Of a stretch of 64,000 nt of DNA, positions 26,891 through 36,290 are shown in pieces. Made by a program: the position numbers and the translations under genes. The notes below the pieces were generated by a model, which was not told the origin of the DNA, did not search any database, and worked only from the letters and a program-made list of their open reading frames with translations. The stretch lies in contig NZ_JAINZS010000002.1 of the NCBI RefSeq assembly GCF_020166495.1, positions 248,001-312,000 on the forward strand, in the 5' to 3' direction. The DNA comes from Robertkochia aurantiaca (GTDB lineage: Bacteria > Bacteroidota > Bacteroidia > Flavobacteriales > Flavobacteriaceae). Positions within the stretch are counted from its first letter, which is position 1; each line of letters starts with the position of its first letter.

Positions 26891-27901
26891 CTACCACCTT
26901 ATGATGGTGCTTCCCCAGGTAAATCCACTTCCAAAAGCGGCAAGTACCACCGTATCACCTTCCTTGACCCTGCCCTCTTCCCAGGCTTCGGTCAGAGCTA
27001 TTGGGATGGAGGCGGCTGTGGTATTTCCGTAGCGCATGATATTATTATATACCTGGTCATCACTGAGCTTGAATTTCTGCTGAATGAACTGCGAAATTCT
27101 CAGATTCGCCTGGTGAGGTATAAGCATATCGATATCTGCGGGAGACAGGTTGTTGGCCTGCAGACCTTCCATGATCACTTCGCTGAACCGAACCACGGCA
27201 TTTTTAAATACGAACTGTCCGTTCATATAAGGGTAATACGATATATCATCAGGATGATTATCTTTCAGTATGTCATTCACCCATCTTTTGCCCATTCCGG
27301 GAGCGATCAGCGACAATTCCTCTGCATGCTCTCCTTCAGAATGCAGGTGTGTGCTTAAAATCCCCTTTGAGGTATCATCTTCCCTTGAAAGAATGGCTGC
27401 ACCGGCTCCGTCACCGAAAATTACAGACACTCCCCTTCCGCGGGTGGTCATATCAAGCCCTTTAGAATGCAGCTCAGAGCCTATTACCAGCACATTTCGA
27501 TACATCCCTGTTTTGATAAACTGATCAGCTACAGAGACTGCATAGACAAAGCCTGAACATTGATTTCTCACATCAAGTGCTCCCACGGTATCCAGGCCCA
27601 GCTCCTTTTGAACCAGCACACCGGGACCGGGAAAATAATAATCCGGACTCAGAGTAGCGAAAATAACGAAGTCGATATCTTTGGTACCTACCCCGGCACG
27701 TTCCATGGCAATCTTCGCCGCCTTGACACCCATGCTTGTGGTGGTATTTCCATCACCTTCCTTTACGTGTCTTCTTTCCTTGATACCCGTTCTTTCCGTG
27801 ATCCACTCATCACTGGTATCCATGATTTTAGAAAGATCATCATTGGTCACCACATGCTCGGGCACATAATACCCCAGGCCGGTGATTTTAGAGTTATACA
27901 T
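26891..27901 (-). CDS. fabH: 3-oxoacyl-ACP synthase III family protein
   Basis: A 336-residue thiolase-fold condensing enzyme. The catalytic triad is in place: Cys in ALDVRNQCSGFVYAVS (about residue 114), His in MLIPHQANLRI and Asn in RYGNTTAASIP. FabH starts fatty-acid synthesis by condensing acyl-CoA with malonyl-ACP; Bacteroidota carry several paralogues, and this one stands outside the usual plsX-fabH cluster. It may therefore serve a specialised lipid or secondary pathway (inference). Monocistronic with its own terminator. Confidence 0.88.
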   Translation of the reverse strand: MYNSKITGLGYYVPEHVVTNDDLSKIMDTSDEWITERTGIKERRHVKEGDGNTTTSMGVKAAKIAMERAGVGTKDIDFVIFATLSPDYYFPGPGVLVQKELGLDTVGALDVRNQCSGFVYAVSVADQFIKTGMYRNVLVIGSELHSKGLDMTTRGRGVSVIFGDGAGAAILSREDDTSKGILSTHLHSEGEHAEELSLIAPGMGKRWVNDILKDNHPDDISYYPYMNGQFVFKNAVVRFSEVIMEGLQANNLSPADIDMLIPHQANLRISQFIQQKFKLSDDQVYNNIMRYGNTTAASIPIALTEAWEEGRVKEGDTVVLAAFGSGFTWGSTIIRW

Positions 27902-28106
27902 GTCTTTAGTTGTTTGTTGCGAAATAGTTAATTCTCTTATTTAAAACTACGAATATTTTAAAAATGAGCGGCGCAATTTACACATAATCGCGAATTCTGT
28001 AAGCCCTTCGGGCTTTAAAAAGCCCAAAAAATAACATCTGAGTAGTAATTTTACTATTTTACAGCTTGAAAAATTTTTTACTAACCGCAAAAATCAAAAT
28101 GATCAA

Positions 28107-30557
28107 ATGAGAATACTGTTTTTACTGATCGGTTTTTTATGTCTTATGCCCTTGCAGGCACAGGAAAAACTGACCTATCAAAAACCACACGAAAACATCC
28201 TGGAACTGGCCGATGCTCCGCTTGCTCCCTCCGTGCTTGTCACAGAAGACAGGGAGCAGCACATGGTACTGCTCTACAGGGATGCCTACAGCGATATCGC
28301 TACCCTCTCTGAAGATGAATTGCGCCTTGCCGGGCTTCGTATTAATCCGAAGACCAATATTGGCAGTCGAACCCGTTACTACAACAACATCAGTCTGAAA
28401 AAACCCTCTGATAAGGAGGAACTAAGTATTTCAGGACTCCCGGAAAATCCGAGACTCGCCAATTTCAGGTGGTCACCCGATGAGAAGATGATCGCCTTTA
28501 CGCATACTGCTTCAACAGGGGTTGAGATCTGGCTGCTTGACCTTGAAACGGCAACAGCACGAAAACTTACAGAGGCAAGAGCAAACGCCAACCTGGGAGA
28601 CGTGGTCAATTGGTTCGGTGACAGTTCTGCCCTCCTGGTAAAAATGGTACCTGAAGATCGAAAACCTCTGATCGATACAGATAACGCTGTACCCACAGGC
28701 CCCACCATTTCGACCAATGACGGAAAAACAGCACAAAACCGTACCTATCAGGACCTGTTAAAGAATCCAAACGATGAGTTCAACTTTGAGCAGCTCGCTC
28801 TCTCTGAATTATATAAAGTCGAACTGAATGGCAATACCACCCTCTGGAAGGAAGCCGATATGTATAACAATATCAGTTTCTCACCAGACGGGGAATATCT
28901 CATGATAAATACGGTCGATAAACCGTTCTCCTACCTGGTTCCCTATCGTCGTTTTCCCTTCACCACGACGATTTACAACACCAACGGAGACCTTGTTTCA
29001 AAAGTACTTGAGGTAGGGCTGGTAGAAGACCTTCCAAAAGGGTTCATGGCAGAAAGAGAAGGAATGCGGGACTTTAGCTGGCGTGATGATAAGCCTGCCA
29101 CCCTGATCTACGCAAAAGCCCTCGACGGTGGAGACCCCGCCAGGGAAGTAGAATGGAGAGATGAGGTATACCAGCTTGAAGCACCTTTTACGGGTGAAGG
29201 AACTCCCTTACTGAAAACGAAAAACAGATTTTCAGGAATCAGCTGGGGAAATGACGATTTTGCAGTGGCTTATGATTATTGGTGGGACACCCGCAATACG
29301 AAAGTCTATGTTTTCAATCCCTCTGATCTTTCTGAAGATGCAGAGATCATCGTTGACAGGAACTACCAGGACCGATACAGTGATCCGGGAAGTTTCGTTA
29401 CCAGAAACAACGCTTTCGGAAGGCCGGTGATCGATATCGATAAAAAAGGAAATGCCTACCTGCTCGGAGCGGGATATACGCCCAAAGGTCAGTTTCCCTT
29501 TCTGGACAAGGTAAACCTGGAAACCCAGAAAAAGGAACGGATCTATCGTTCTTCCCTGGAAAACAAAAAGGAAAACCTGCTGGACTATGAACCCGAAAGC
29601 GATCGCCTGATGGTTCGTATAGAATCTAAGAATGAGTACCCTAATTTTTATTTCCGTTATGTTAGAAAAAGACGAGCTCCCCAACAGTTGACCTTTTTTG
29701 AAAACCCGTTCAGCAGTATACAGAACGTACATAAAGAAGTGATCACCTACAAAAGGGACGATGGGCTGGAATTAAGCGGTACCCTGTACCTCCCGACAGG
29801 CTACGACCTCAGCAGCAAAGAAAAAATGCCGATGATCTTATGGGCCTATCCAAGAGAATACAAAGACAAGAACAGCGCCTCTCAAAATACACAGAACCCG
29901 AATGAATTCACCTACCCTTACTGGGGATCTCCCATTTACTGGGTGACCCGTGGATATGTAGTTCTTGATGATGCGGCCTTTCCCATCATCGGTGAAGGTG
30001 AAGAAGAACCCAACGACAGTTTCAGAACACAGCTGGTCGCCAATGCCAAAGCCGCAATCGATGCGGTAGACGCTATGGGATATATCGACCGGGAACGGGT
30101 AGCTGTGGGCGGCCACAGTTATGGTGCCTTTATGGTAGCTAACCTTTTGTCGCATTCAGATCTGTTCGCTGCCGGTATAGCCAGAAGTGGTGCCTATAAC
30201 CGTACACTTACTCCTTTTGGCTTTCAAAGCGAACAACGTAATTACTGGGAAGCGCCGGAGGTGTATTACAGTATGTCTCCGTTTATGCATGCCGATAAGA
30301 TGAAAACCCCTTTACTGCTAATTCACGGGAAGGCCGACAACAACTCGGGTACCTACCCTATGCAAAGCGAGCGGTATTTCAATGCCCTTAAAGGCCTGGG
30401 AGCGACCGTAAGACTGGTAATGCTCCCTAAAGAAAGTCATGGGTATCGTGCCAGGGAAAGTATCATGCATATGCTTTGGGAACAGGATCAATGGCTGGAG
30501 AAATACGTCAAAAATAAGCCTGAGACCATCGATCAAAATCCTGCAGGGTCGAATTAA
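28107..30557 (+). CDS. S9-family serine peptidase (prolyl oligopeptidase fold)
   Basis: An 816-residue exported peptidase. Signal peptide ILFLLIGFLCLMPLQAQ, a long beta-propeller region (about 30-550), then an alpha/beta-hydrolase domain with the nucleophile elbow VAVGGHSYGAFM (Ser near 671). The acid residue is in LLIHGKADNNSGT and the His in LPKESHGYRARES. The acid and His spacing fits S9 peptidases of the acylaminoacyl-/glutamyl-peptidase type rather than DPP4. It probably degrades peptides in the periplasm. It ends at a bidirectional terminator. Confidence 0.9.
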   Translation: MRILFLLIGFLCLMPLQAQEKLTYQKPHENILELADAPLAPSVLVTEDREQHMVLLYRDAYSDIATLSEDELRLAGLRINPKTNIGSRTRYYNNISLKKPSDKEELSISGLPENPRLANFRWSPDEKMIAFTHTASTGVEIWLLDLETATARKLTEARANANLGDVVNWFGDSSALLVKMVPEDRKPLIDTDNAVPTGPTISTNDGKTAQNRTYQDLLKNPNDEFNFEQLALSELYKVELNGNTTLWKEADMYNNISFSPDGEYLMINTVDKPFSYLVPYRRFPFTTTIYNTNGDLVSKVLEVGLVEDLPKGFMAEREGMRDFSWRDDKPATLIYAKALDGGDPAREVEWRDEVYQLEAPFTGEGTPLLKTKNRFSGISWGNDDFAVAYDYWWDTRNTKVYVFNPSDLSEDAEIIVDRNYQDRYSDPGSFVTRNNAFGRPVIDIDKKGNAYLLGAGYTPKGQFPFLDKVNLETQKKERIYRSSLENKKENLLDYEPESDRLMVRIESKNEYPNFYFRYVRKRRAPQQLTFFENPFSSIQNVHKEVITYKRDDGLELSGTLYLPTGYDLSSKEKMPMILWAYPREYKDKNSASQNTQNPNEFTYPYWGSPIYWVTRGYVVLDDAAFPIIGEGEEEPNDSFRTQLVANAKAAIDAVDAMGYIDRERVAVGGHSYGAFMVANLLSHSDLFAAGIARSGAYNRTLTPFGFQSEQRNYWEAPEVYYSMSPFMHADKMKTPLLLIHGKADNNSGTYPMQSERYFNALKGLGATVRLVMLPKESHGYRARESIMHMLWEQDQWLEKYVKNKPETIDQNPAGSN

Positions 30558-30576
30558 CAGTGTTATTTTCCATTAA

Positions 30577-30606
30577 AAAAAGGGAAACCGAATGGTTTCC
30601 CTTTTT
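30577..30606. terminator. Bidirectional terminator between the S9 peptidase and ABC1 kinase genes
   Basis: AAAAAGGGAAACC (30577-30589) pairs perfectly with GGTTTCCCTTTTT (30594-30606). Flanking A and T runs make it work for both convergent genes. Confidence 0.85.
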
Positions 30607-30627
30607 ATTGTTTACTGTCATTACCTG

Positions 30628-31938
30628 CTAGTCGAGGTATTTTTTATAATTATCTGTATCAACCCGTGCTTTCAGGTCGTAAAGCAGATTGTAAAGTCCG
30701 AAAAAGGTACGATTCATATACAGGAAATGTTTGGAGCCTCTGTTACCATTCATTTTCCTTATCTGCTGATCTTTTGAATACCTTTCGCTCAGATCGGCGA
30801 TCCTTCCCCAGAAATCATCGCTTGAAAAATCGAAATGGTCACTGTGAAATGGAAGGGTGAAAATACCCAGCATCTCTTTAAAAAGTGCCGTGAAGAACTT
30901 TAACTCTTCATCAGAATCGGTTTTTGTCAGAATCTCGAGTTCATACAACTTCTTGTGGAATACCTCATCATTTTCGAGATTCTCACGTTTTGCCAATTCA
31001 AAATAGGGAGTATAAAACTCTTCAGGCACTGTTTTAATACATCCAAAATCTATAGCTATGAGTTCACCTTCTTCACTTACTAGAAAATTCCCGGGATGGG
31101 GGTCTGCGTGCACCTTTTTAAGCCCGTGAATCTGGAACATGTAAAAGTCCCACAAGGTTTGTCCCAGGCGGTCACCGGTTTCCCTGCTGAATTCCTTCCT
31201 GACATAGTCGCTCAGGTGAGTTCCATGCATCCAGTCCATGGTAATGATGCGCTCATTTGAGAGCTCCTTGTAATATTTAGGAAAACGGAGACCGGGTATG
31301 TGACCACAGGCTTCTGTGATTTCCTGACTTTGACGCAGCTCCAGAAGGTAGTTGGTCTCTTCAACGAGTTTATGCTCTACTTCCTTAAAATACTTATCTG
31401 AATCTTTACCCTGAAGATTAAACATCTTTATAGCAAAGGGTTTTACCAAAGCCAGGTCACTGCTGATGCTTTCAGCGACGCCGGGATATTGAATTTTCAC
31501 CGCCAGTTCTTTTCCATTGAGCTCAGCCTTATGAACCTGACCGATACTGGCAGCATTGATCGAATCCTTGCTGAATGTATCGAACAGCTCTTCCGGATAT
31601 TGGCCTTGATACTTTTTAAAAGTTTTACGAACCAGAGGCGCAGATAATGGGGGAACCGAAAACTGCGCCAGGGAAAACTTTTCCACATAGGCTCGCGGAA
31701 GCAGGTTTTTTTCCATACTGAGCATTTGAGCCACCTTCAGGGCGCTCCCTTTCAGTGATTTCAACCCATCATAAATATCTTCTGCATTATCCTGATCCAG
31801 CTGCTCCCTGCTCAGACCGGGGTTTACGACCTTTCCGGCGTAATACTTCAGGTAGTTTCCACCCACCTTGGCACCGGTTGTCACCAGTTTACCGGCTCTT
31901 TCTATTTTCCCTTTCGGGATCTTATCTAATGTTTTCAT
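30628..31938 (-). CDS. ABC1/UbiB (AarF) kinase-like protein
   Basis: A 436-residue member of the atypical UbiB/ADCK kinase family. Typical elements: KGSALKVAQMLSMEKNLLPR (KxGQ-like helix), ASIGQVHKAELNGKELAVKIQYPGV (Ala-rich loop and ATP-binding Lys), HADPHPGNFLVSEEGELIAIDFG (catalytic and metal-binding residues). Family members act as ATPases or small-molecule kinases supporting quinone or lipid metabolism. It lies 18 nt after the TetR regulator and is probably controlled by it. Confidence 0.9.
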   Translation of the reverse strand: MKTLDKIPKGKIERAGKLVTTGAKVGGNYLKYYAGKVVNPGLSREQLDQDNAEDIYDGLKSLKGSALKVAQMLSMEKNLLPRAYVEKFSLAQFSVPPLSAPLVRKTFKKYQGQYPEELFDTFSKDSINAASIGQVHKAELNGKELAVKIQYPGVAESISSDLALVKPFAIKMFNLQGKDSDKYFKEVEHKLVEETNYLLELRQSQEITEACGHIPGLRFPKYYKELSNERIITMDWMHGTHLSDYVRKEFSRETGDRLGQTLWDFYMFQIHGLKKVHADPHPGNFLVSEEGELIAIDFGCIKTVPEEFYTPYFELAKRENLENDEVFHKKLYELEILTKTDSDEELKFFTALFKEMLGIFTLPFHSDHFDFSSDDFWGRIADLSERYSKDQQIRKMNGNRGSKHFLYMNRTFFGLYNLLYDLKARVDTDNYKKYLD

Positions 31939-31956
31939 ATGATTTTCTTCATTCCC

Positions 31957-32619
31957 TTACGCAAAGGTTTCTTTCCATAAAAATTTACCCAGATCCACAA
32001 TATTATCGAGCGGGGTATTATCAAAAACGTCAAAAATGGTGTTGACAGATTTCTCAATGGCCACATCTGTCTTTTCAAATCCGGGAGAATCATCGTTCAG
32101 CCAGAATCTCAGCAGAAACATCAACTGAACCCATGCCCCCTCTGAAAATATCTCCGGGGAACGTTGTGTTAACTTGATCTGCCTCTCTGCGTTCCTTTCC
32201 TCTATAAGTTCTCTGGCGAAGTCCTTTACAGACCTGCGCAGCCCTTTCAGCTGTTCCAGATGCTTCAGACTGCCACCAGCTTCATTTACAGAATACAAGA
32301 TGTAACTTCTGTTAAGCTTCAATACTTCGAAAAAAGTAAAGAAGAAGGTGAGCATCTTTTCGCGGTTACTGTAACCGGCATAATCTTTATCTTTTTGCGC
32401 GGCCTGCATGGCATTATCGAAAAATGCCTGCCATATTTGCTTTCTCAGGCTATCAAACGAACCGAAATGCTGATAGAAATCAGTCTCTTCGAACTGATTA
32501 TCCTTACAAAAACGATATACCGATTTGGGGCGGTCTTCCGTTTCCAGGACATGGTTCATGTAAGCGGTCATGATGTCTTCCGCCTTTATCTTATCATTCT
32601 TTTTTTTGGTGGGTGCCAT
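31957..32619 (-). CDS. TetR-family transcriptional regulator
   Basis: A 220-residue regulator. The N-terminal TetR HTH region contains DRPKSVYRFCKDNQFEETDFYQHFGSFDSLRKQIW, and the rest is an all-helical ligand/dimerisation domain. I chose the ATG at 32619 (MAPTKKKND); an in-frame ATG at 32637 adds six residues. It heads an operon with the ABC1 kinase. A 16-bp perfect palindrome within a consensus promoter 220 bp upstream is a likely autoregulatory operator. Confidence 0.9.
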   Translation of the reverse strand: MAPTKKKNDKIKAEDIMTAYMNHVLETEDRPKSVYRFCKDNQFEETDFYQHFGSFDSLRKQIWQAFFDNAMQAAQKDKDYAGYSNREKMLTFFFTFFEVLKLNRSYILYSVNEAGGSLKHLEQLKGLRRSVKDFARELIEERNAERQIKLTQRSPEIFSEGAWVQLMFLLRFWLNDDSPGFEKTDVAIEKSVNTIFDVFDNTPLDNIVDLGKFLWKETFA

Positions 32620-32703
32620 GTTATATATTTTAGTCAAATATAATAATGTTTAACTTTTATATAAAATTATTAAACACCATTAACACAGACTTTAACGCAA
32701 ACA

Positions 32704-32735
32704 GAAAACGCATCAGATCTGACTGATGCGTTTTC
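32704..32735 (-). terminator. Terminator/attenuator hairpin in the tetR leader
   Basis: A perfect 13-bp stem, GAAAACGCATCAG (32704-32716) with CTGATGCGTTTTC (32723-32735), is followed by TGTTTG on the minus strand. A G/T-rich linker (ATTGGTTAGGTTGTTTGG) precedes it, the same design as the elements at 38.8-41.3 kb. It lies between the minus-strand promoter at 32833-32864 and tetR, so it may end a small RNA or attenuate the operon. Confidence 0.65.
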
Positions 32736-32781
32736 CAAACAACCTAACCAATAAATAAACAAACCAATTACAGGAATATTC

Positions 32782-32808
32782 TTATTTAAATTTGTGATTC
32801 TTTTTCAT
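32782..32808 (-). CDS. Possible eight-codon leader ORF
   Basis: ATG to TAA encodes MKKNHKFK. It begins about 18 nt after the predicted transcription start and precedes the hairpin at 32704-32735. Position and lysine richness are leader-peptide-like, but an ORF this short can arise by chance. Confidence 0.25.
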   Translation of the reverse strand: MKKNHKFK

Positions 32809-32832
32809 AGTTTTCTTCCCATAATGACAATA

Positions 32833-32864
32833 CAAATATAACTAATGTTTAAACATTAAAACAA
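32833..32864 (-). promoter_or_regulatory. Consensus promoter with palindromic operator upstream of tetR
   Basis: The minus strand reads TTG (32864-32862), 21 nt, TATATTTG (32840-32833), matching the Bacteroidota consensus. The spacer contains TAATGTTTAAACATTA (32843-32858), a perfect 16-bp palindrome. A related split pair of TGTTTAA/TTAAACA half-sites lies at about 32647-32677, just upstream of tetR. This is a likely TetR-type operator (inference). Confidence 0.65.
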
Positions 32865-32981
32865 ATAATTAAACAAAAAAAGATGTTAAATTTTTAAAAA
32901 CTCTTTCAGCTGTCATGTTGTCACGATCTCAAGAATGGTATTTTTTTTGAACCTTGGGGAACAGACAAAAAATATATACTT

Positions 32982-34862
32982 ATGACAACCGGGAATATTA
33001 ATGTATCTGTAGAGAACATCTTTCCGCTGATAAAGAAATTTTTATACAGCGACCATGAGATCTTCCTGAGAGAATTGATCTCCAATGCAACTGATGCCAC
33101 CTTGAAACTAAAAGCGCTTACCGACCTGGGAGAAGCCGAAGGGGTGGAATACGGCAACCCTTTGATCGAGGTAAAGATCGATAAGGAGAATAAGAAATTG
33201 CACATTCTGGACCAGGGGATCGGAATGACAGCCGAAGAGGTTCAGAAGTACATCAACGAAGTTGCTTTTTCAGGTGCCGAAGAGTTTCTAGAAAAATATA
33301 AAGACAAGGCTAAAGACAGCGGGATCATCGGACATTTCGGACTCGGATTCTATTCTGCCTTTATGGTGGCTGATAAAGTAGAGATCATCACCAAATCATT
33401 TAAAGATGAGCCTGCCGCACACTGGACCTGTGACGGCTCACCGAAGTACACCCTAAACGAAGCAGACCGTAAAAAACGCGGTACCGAGATCATTCTTCAT
33501 ATCAATGAAGATTCTGAAGAATTTCTGGATAACAGCCGTATAGAAGAGTTGTTGCGCAAGTACAATAAATTCATGCCGATACCTATTAAGTTCGGTACCC
33601 GTGAAGAAACATTCACCAAAGGTGAAGGTGATGAGGCTTCAGAAGAAAAGAAAACCGTAGACAATATCATCAACAACCCGGAGCCGGCATGGACCAAGGC
33701 TCCGACAGAATTAGAGGAAGACGATTATAAGAACTTCTACCGGGAACTGTACCCTATGCAGTTCGAAGAGCCCCTCTTTCACATACACCTGAATGTTGAT
33801 TATCCGTTTAATCTTACGGGAATTCTTTATTTCCCTAAACTTACCAACGACCTCAATCTTCAGAAAGACAGAATACAACTATACCAGAACCAGGTATTCG
33901 TAACTGATAATGTTGAAGGTATCGTGCCTGAATTCCTGACCATGCTGCGCGGGGTAATCGATTCGCCAGATATCCCCTTGAACGTTTCCCGTTCCTATCT
34001 TCAGGCCGACAGTAATGTGAAGAAGATCTCGAGTTACATCAGCAGAAAGGTTGCCGATAAACTCAAGAGCCTGTTCAACGATAACCGGGAAGATTTCGAA
34101 AAGAAATGGAACGATATCAAAATCGTTATCGAATACGGAATGCTATCTGATGAGAAGTTTTTTGACAAGGCAGAAAAATTCGCTCTTTACCCCACAGTTG
34201 ACGGAGAGTTTTATACTTACAGCGAACTGGAGGAAAAGATCAAACCGGCCCAGACTGATAAAGACGGAAAACTGGTCATTCTTTATGCCAGTGATAAAGA
34301 CGCTCAACACACCTATATAAGCGAGGCCAAAGAAAAAGGCTACCAGGTACTGTTACTCGATTCTCCGATAGTAGCTCACCTGATGCAAAAGCTGGAAGGC
34401 AGCAAAGAGAATATCTCATTCGCCCGTGTAGACTCAGATTCACTGGATAACCTGATTAAGAAAGACGAAGAAAAAGTCTCTAAGCTCAATGATGAGGAAA
34501 AAGACAGTCTGAAAGAAATGTTGGAAACCAATATTCCTAAAGAGAAATTCACTATTCAGCTGGAGGCCTTAGACAGCAAAGCAGCTCCCTTTGTCATTAC
34601 CCAACCGGAATTTATGCGACGAATGAAAGAAATGAGCGCTACCGGAGGCGGTATGTTTGGTATGGGTAATATGCCTGAAATGTACAATCTGGTAGTCAAC
34701 ACCAATCATGACCTGGTGAACCAGATTCTTCAGACCAAAACGGCTGCCAAGCGCGAAAGACTGATCAAACAATCGCTTGATCTGGCCAGACTCTCTCAGG
34801 GACTCCTGAAAGGCGAAGAGCTCACAAACTTCGTGAAGCGAAGCTATGACATGATCAAATAG
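32982..34862 (+). CDS. htpG: Molecular chaperone HtpG (Hsp90)
   Basis: A 626-residue Hsp90. The GHKL ATPase domain has ELISNATDATLKL (Glu/Asn), ILDQGIGMTAEE and GIIGHFGLGFYSAFMVADKVE; the middle domain follows (DIPLNVSRSYLQADSNVKKISSYI); the C-terminal dimerisation domain ends at KRSYDMIK. Length is normal for bacterial HtpG. The 360-bp upstream gap is shared with divergent tetR; no CIRCE element is seen. Confidence 0.96.
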   Translation: MTTGNINVSVENIFPLIKKFLYSDHEIFLRELISNATDATLKLKALTDLGEAEGVEYGNPLIEVKIDKENKKLHILDQGIGMTAEEVQKYINEVAFSGAEEFLEKYKDKAKDSGIIGHFGLGFYSAFMVADKVEIITKSFKDEPAAHWTCDGSPKYTLNEADRKKRGTEIILHINEDSEEFLDNSRIEELLRKYNKFMPIPIKFGTREETFTKGEGDEASEEKKTVDNIINNPEPAWTKAPTELEEDDYKNFYRELYPMQFEEPLFHIHLNVDYPFNLTGILYFPKLTNDLNLQKDRIQLYQNQVFVTDNVEGIVPEFLTMLRGVIDSPDIPLNVSRSYLQADSNVKKISSYISRKVADKLKSLFNDNREDFEKKWNDIKIVIEYGMLSDEKFFDKAEKFALYPTVDGEFYTYSELEEKIKPAQTDKDGKLVILYASDKDAQHTYISEAKEKGYQVLLLDSPIVAHLMQKLEGSKENISFARVDSDSLDNLIKKDEEKVSKLNDEEKDSLKEMLETNIPKEKFTIQLEALDSKAAPFVITQPEFMRRMKEMSATGGGMFGMGNMPEMYNLVVNTNHDLVNQILQTKTAAKRERLIKQSLDLARLSQGLLKGEELTNFVKRSYDMIK

Positions 34863-34889
34863 GAAAGAATTGATGATTCCCCTACAACA

Positions 34890-34921
34890 AACCGCTTTCG
34901 AACTGAAAGCGGTTTTTTTTG
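34890..34921 (+). terminator. htpG terminator
   Basis: AACCGCTTTC (34890-34899) pairs perfectly with GAAAGCGGTT (34905-34914) and is followed by TTTTTT. Confidence 0.9.
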
Positions 34922-34968
34922 TAATTTGAAACAAAGGAAACGACTAACCGCCAAAACAAACCAACCCT

Positions 34969-35790
34969 ATGAGATCAATTTATCCGCTTTTACTTTTATT
35001 GCTGATCAGCTGTAAAGATCAGCCCGCGGAAAAAGAAACCACCCATGAGGGGGAGATGACCGAAACGGCAGAGGAAACTCCGCCAAGAGTGATCGCTCCT
35101 TTCACTCAACCCGTGGAAACCGCTCATCAACGTGACAAGGTGATGAAAAAGACTGCGCTTTCCTTTGAAATAGATCTTGACTTTAGAGGCGAAGACCGAA
35201 TGGATGCCTCGGTTACCATGACACCTGAATCTGACCGTATTCTCATGGTCAGGCAAAAAGGAGACACCCTTCTGTTCGATGGTGAAAAAGTATATATCAG
35301 TCCGTCAGGCGCAGAAACCGAAGGTGCCAGGTTTGATGTTTTCACATGGCCTTATTTTTTTGCCTTACCGTTTAAACTGAACGATCCGGGCACGCAATGG
35401 CAAGACCTGGGAACAACCGAATTAGACGGGGCTATGCGTAACGCCGGCAAATTAACTTTCGAAAAGGGAACAGGAGATGCTCCTGATGACTGGTATGTGG
35501 TATACACAGACCAAAGCACCAACCTGATCTACGCGGCAGCCTATATTGTGACCTACGGAGGGCGTGATGTTCAAAAGGCTGAAGAAAACGCCCATGCGAT
35601 AAGATATACCGGCTACGAGACTATCGAGGGGGTTCCGGTTGCCACCAGATGGACCTTTCATAATTGGAGCGAAGAAGAGGGTTTAGGGGAACAGATCGGG
35701 GAAGCACGCATAACCAACGTACGCTTTATCGATCCCGGTAAGGATTTTTTCAGTAAAACCGGTGACAGTAAAGAAGTTCCGGCACCCTGA
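34969..35790 (+). CDS. Lipoprotein, DUF6503-like
   Basis: A 273-residue lipoprotein: signal IYPLLLLLLISC, an acidic Glu/Thr-rich linker, then a beta-rich domain (ALSFEIDLDFRGEDRMDASVTM, GDTLLFDGEKVYISPSG, TWPYFFALPFKLNDPG, THFHNW-like RWTFHNWSEE). The pattern resembles DUF6503/LolA-like outer-membrane lipoprotein folds of Bacteroidota; the assignment is from memory and not certain. It may bind a hydrophobic ligand. Monocistronic between two terminators. Confidence 0.6.
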   Translation: MRSIYPLLLLLLISCKDQPAEKETTHEGEMTETAEETPPRVIAPFTQPVETAHQRDKVMKKTALSFEIDLDFRGEDRMDASVTMTPESDRILMVRQKGDTLLFDGEKVYISPSGAETEGARFDVFTWPYFFALPFKLNDPGTQWQDLGTTELDGAMRNAGKLTFEKGTGDAPDDWYVVYTDQSTNLIYAAAYIVTYGGRDVQKAEENAHAIRYTGYETIEGVPVATRWTFHNWSEEEGLGEQIGEARITNVRFIDPGKDFFSKTGDSKEVPAP

Positions 35791-35811
35791 AAATCAAAAG
35801 ACCTGAAAAGG

Positions 35812-35842
35812 AGCCGCTGCTTATTCGTAGCGGCTTTTTTTG
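35812..35842 (+). terminator. Terminator of the lipoprotein gene at 34969
   Basis: AGCCGCT (35812-35818) pairs with AGCGGCT (35829-35835), followed by a T-run. Confidence 0.75.
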
Positions 35843-35854
35843 TAACTTTATTCA

Positions 35855-36256
35855 ATGAAATCTTTATTCCAGAAACTGAAATTCGAAAACCAGGAAGAAA
35901 TCCTTATCCTGAACGAACCACCGGGATTCAGCGAAGAGCTCGCTGAGCTGGTGAATATCGAGATTTATCAGTCGGTTATTCAGATCAACAAGGTAGAATT
36001 TGCCCTGATCTTTGTAACCACCATCGATGAACTCGAGAAGCAACTGGATACCGTACTGCATAAACTCAAGGAGGATGCCATTCTTTGGATAGCCCACCCC
36101 CGAAAGGTCTCTGACAACCTTTTTACCGATATCACAGATCAGTATCACTGGAAACCCCTGCTGGATAAATGTTATGAGAACGTAGGGCACCTTACCGTAA
36201 ATGATGACTGGGAGGCCGAACGATTCAGACGGTCTGAGTATATAAAATGTAAATAA
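35855..36256 (+). CDS. Small cytosolic protein, DUF3052-like
   Basis: A 133-residue protein without signal or membrane segment. KLEEDAILWIAHPRKVSDNL and the late WEAERFRRSEY resemble the DUF3052 pattern (a conserved WxxxPK motif followed by a final W-R segment). No function is known. It precedes the DoxX gene by 34 nt and is probably co-transcribed. A -7-like box TAACTTTA lies about 15 nt upstream. Confidence 0.55.
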   Translation: MKSLFQKLKFENQEEILILNEPPGFSEELAELVNIEIYQSVIQINKVEFALIFVTTIDELEKQLDTVLHKLKEDAILWIAHPRKVSDNLFTDITDQYHWKPLLDKCYENVGHLTVNDDWEAERFRRSEYIKCK

Positions 36257-36290
36257 CCAAGCTAATAACACCCCAAACTTCGCTAACCCT

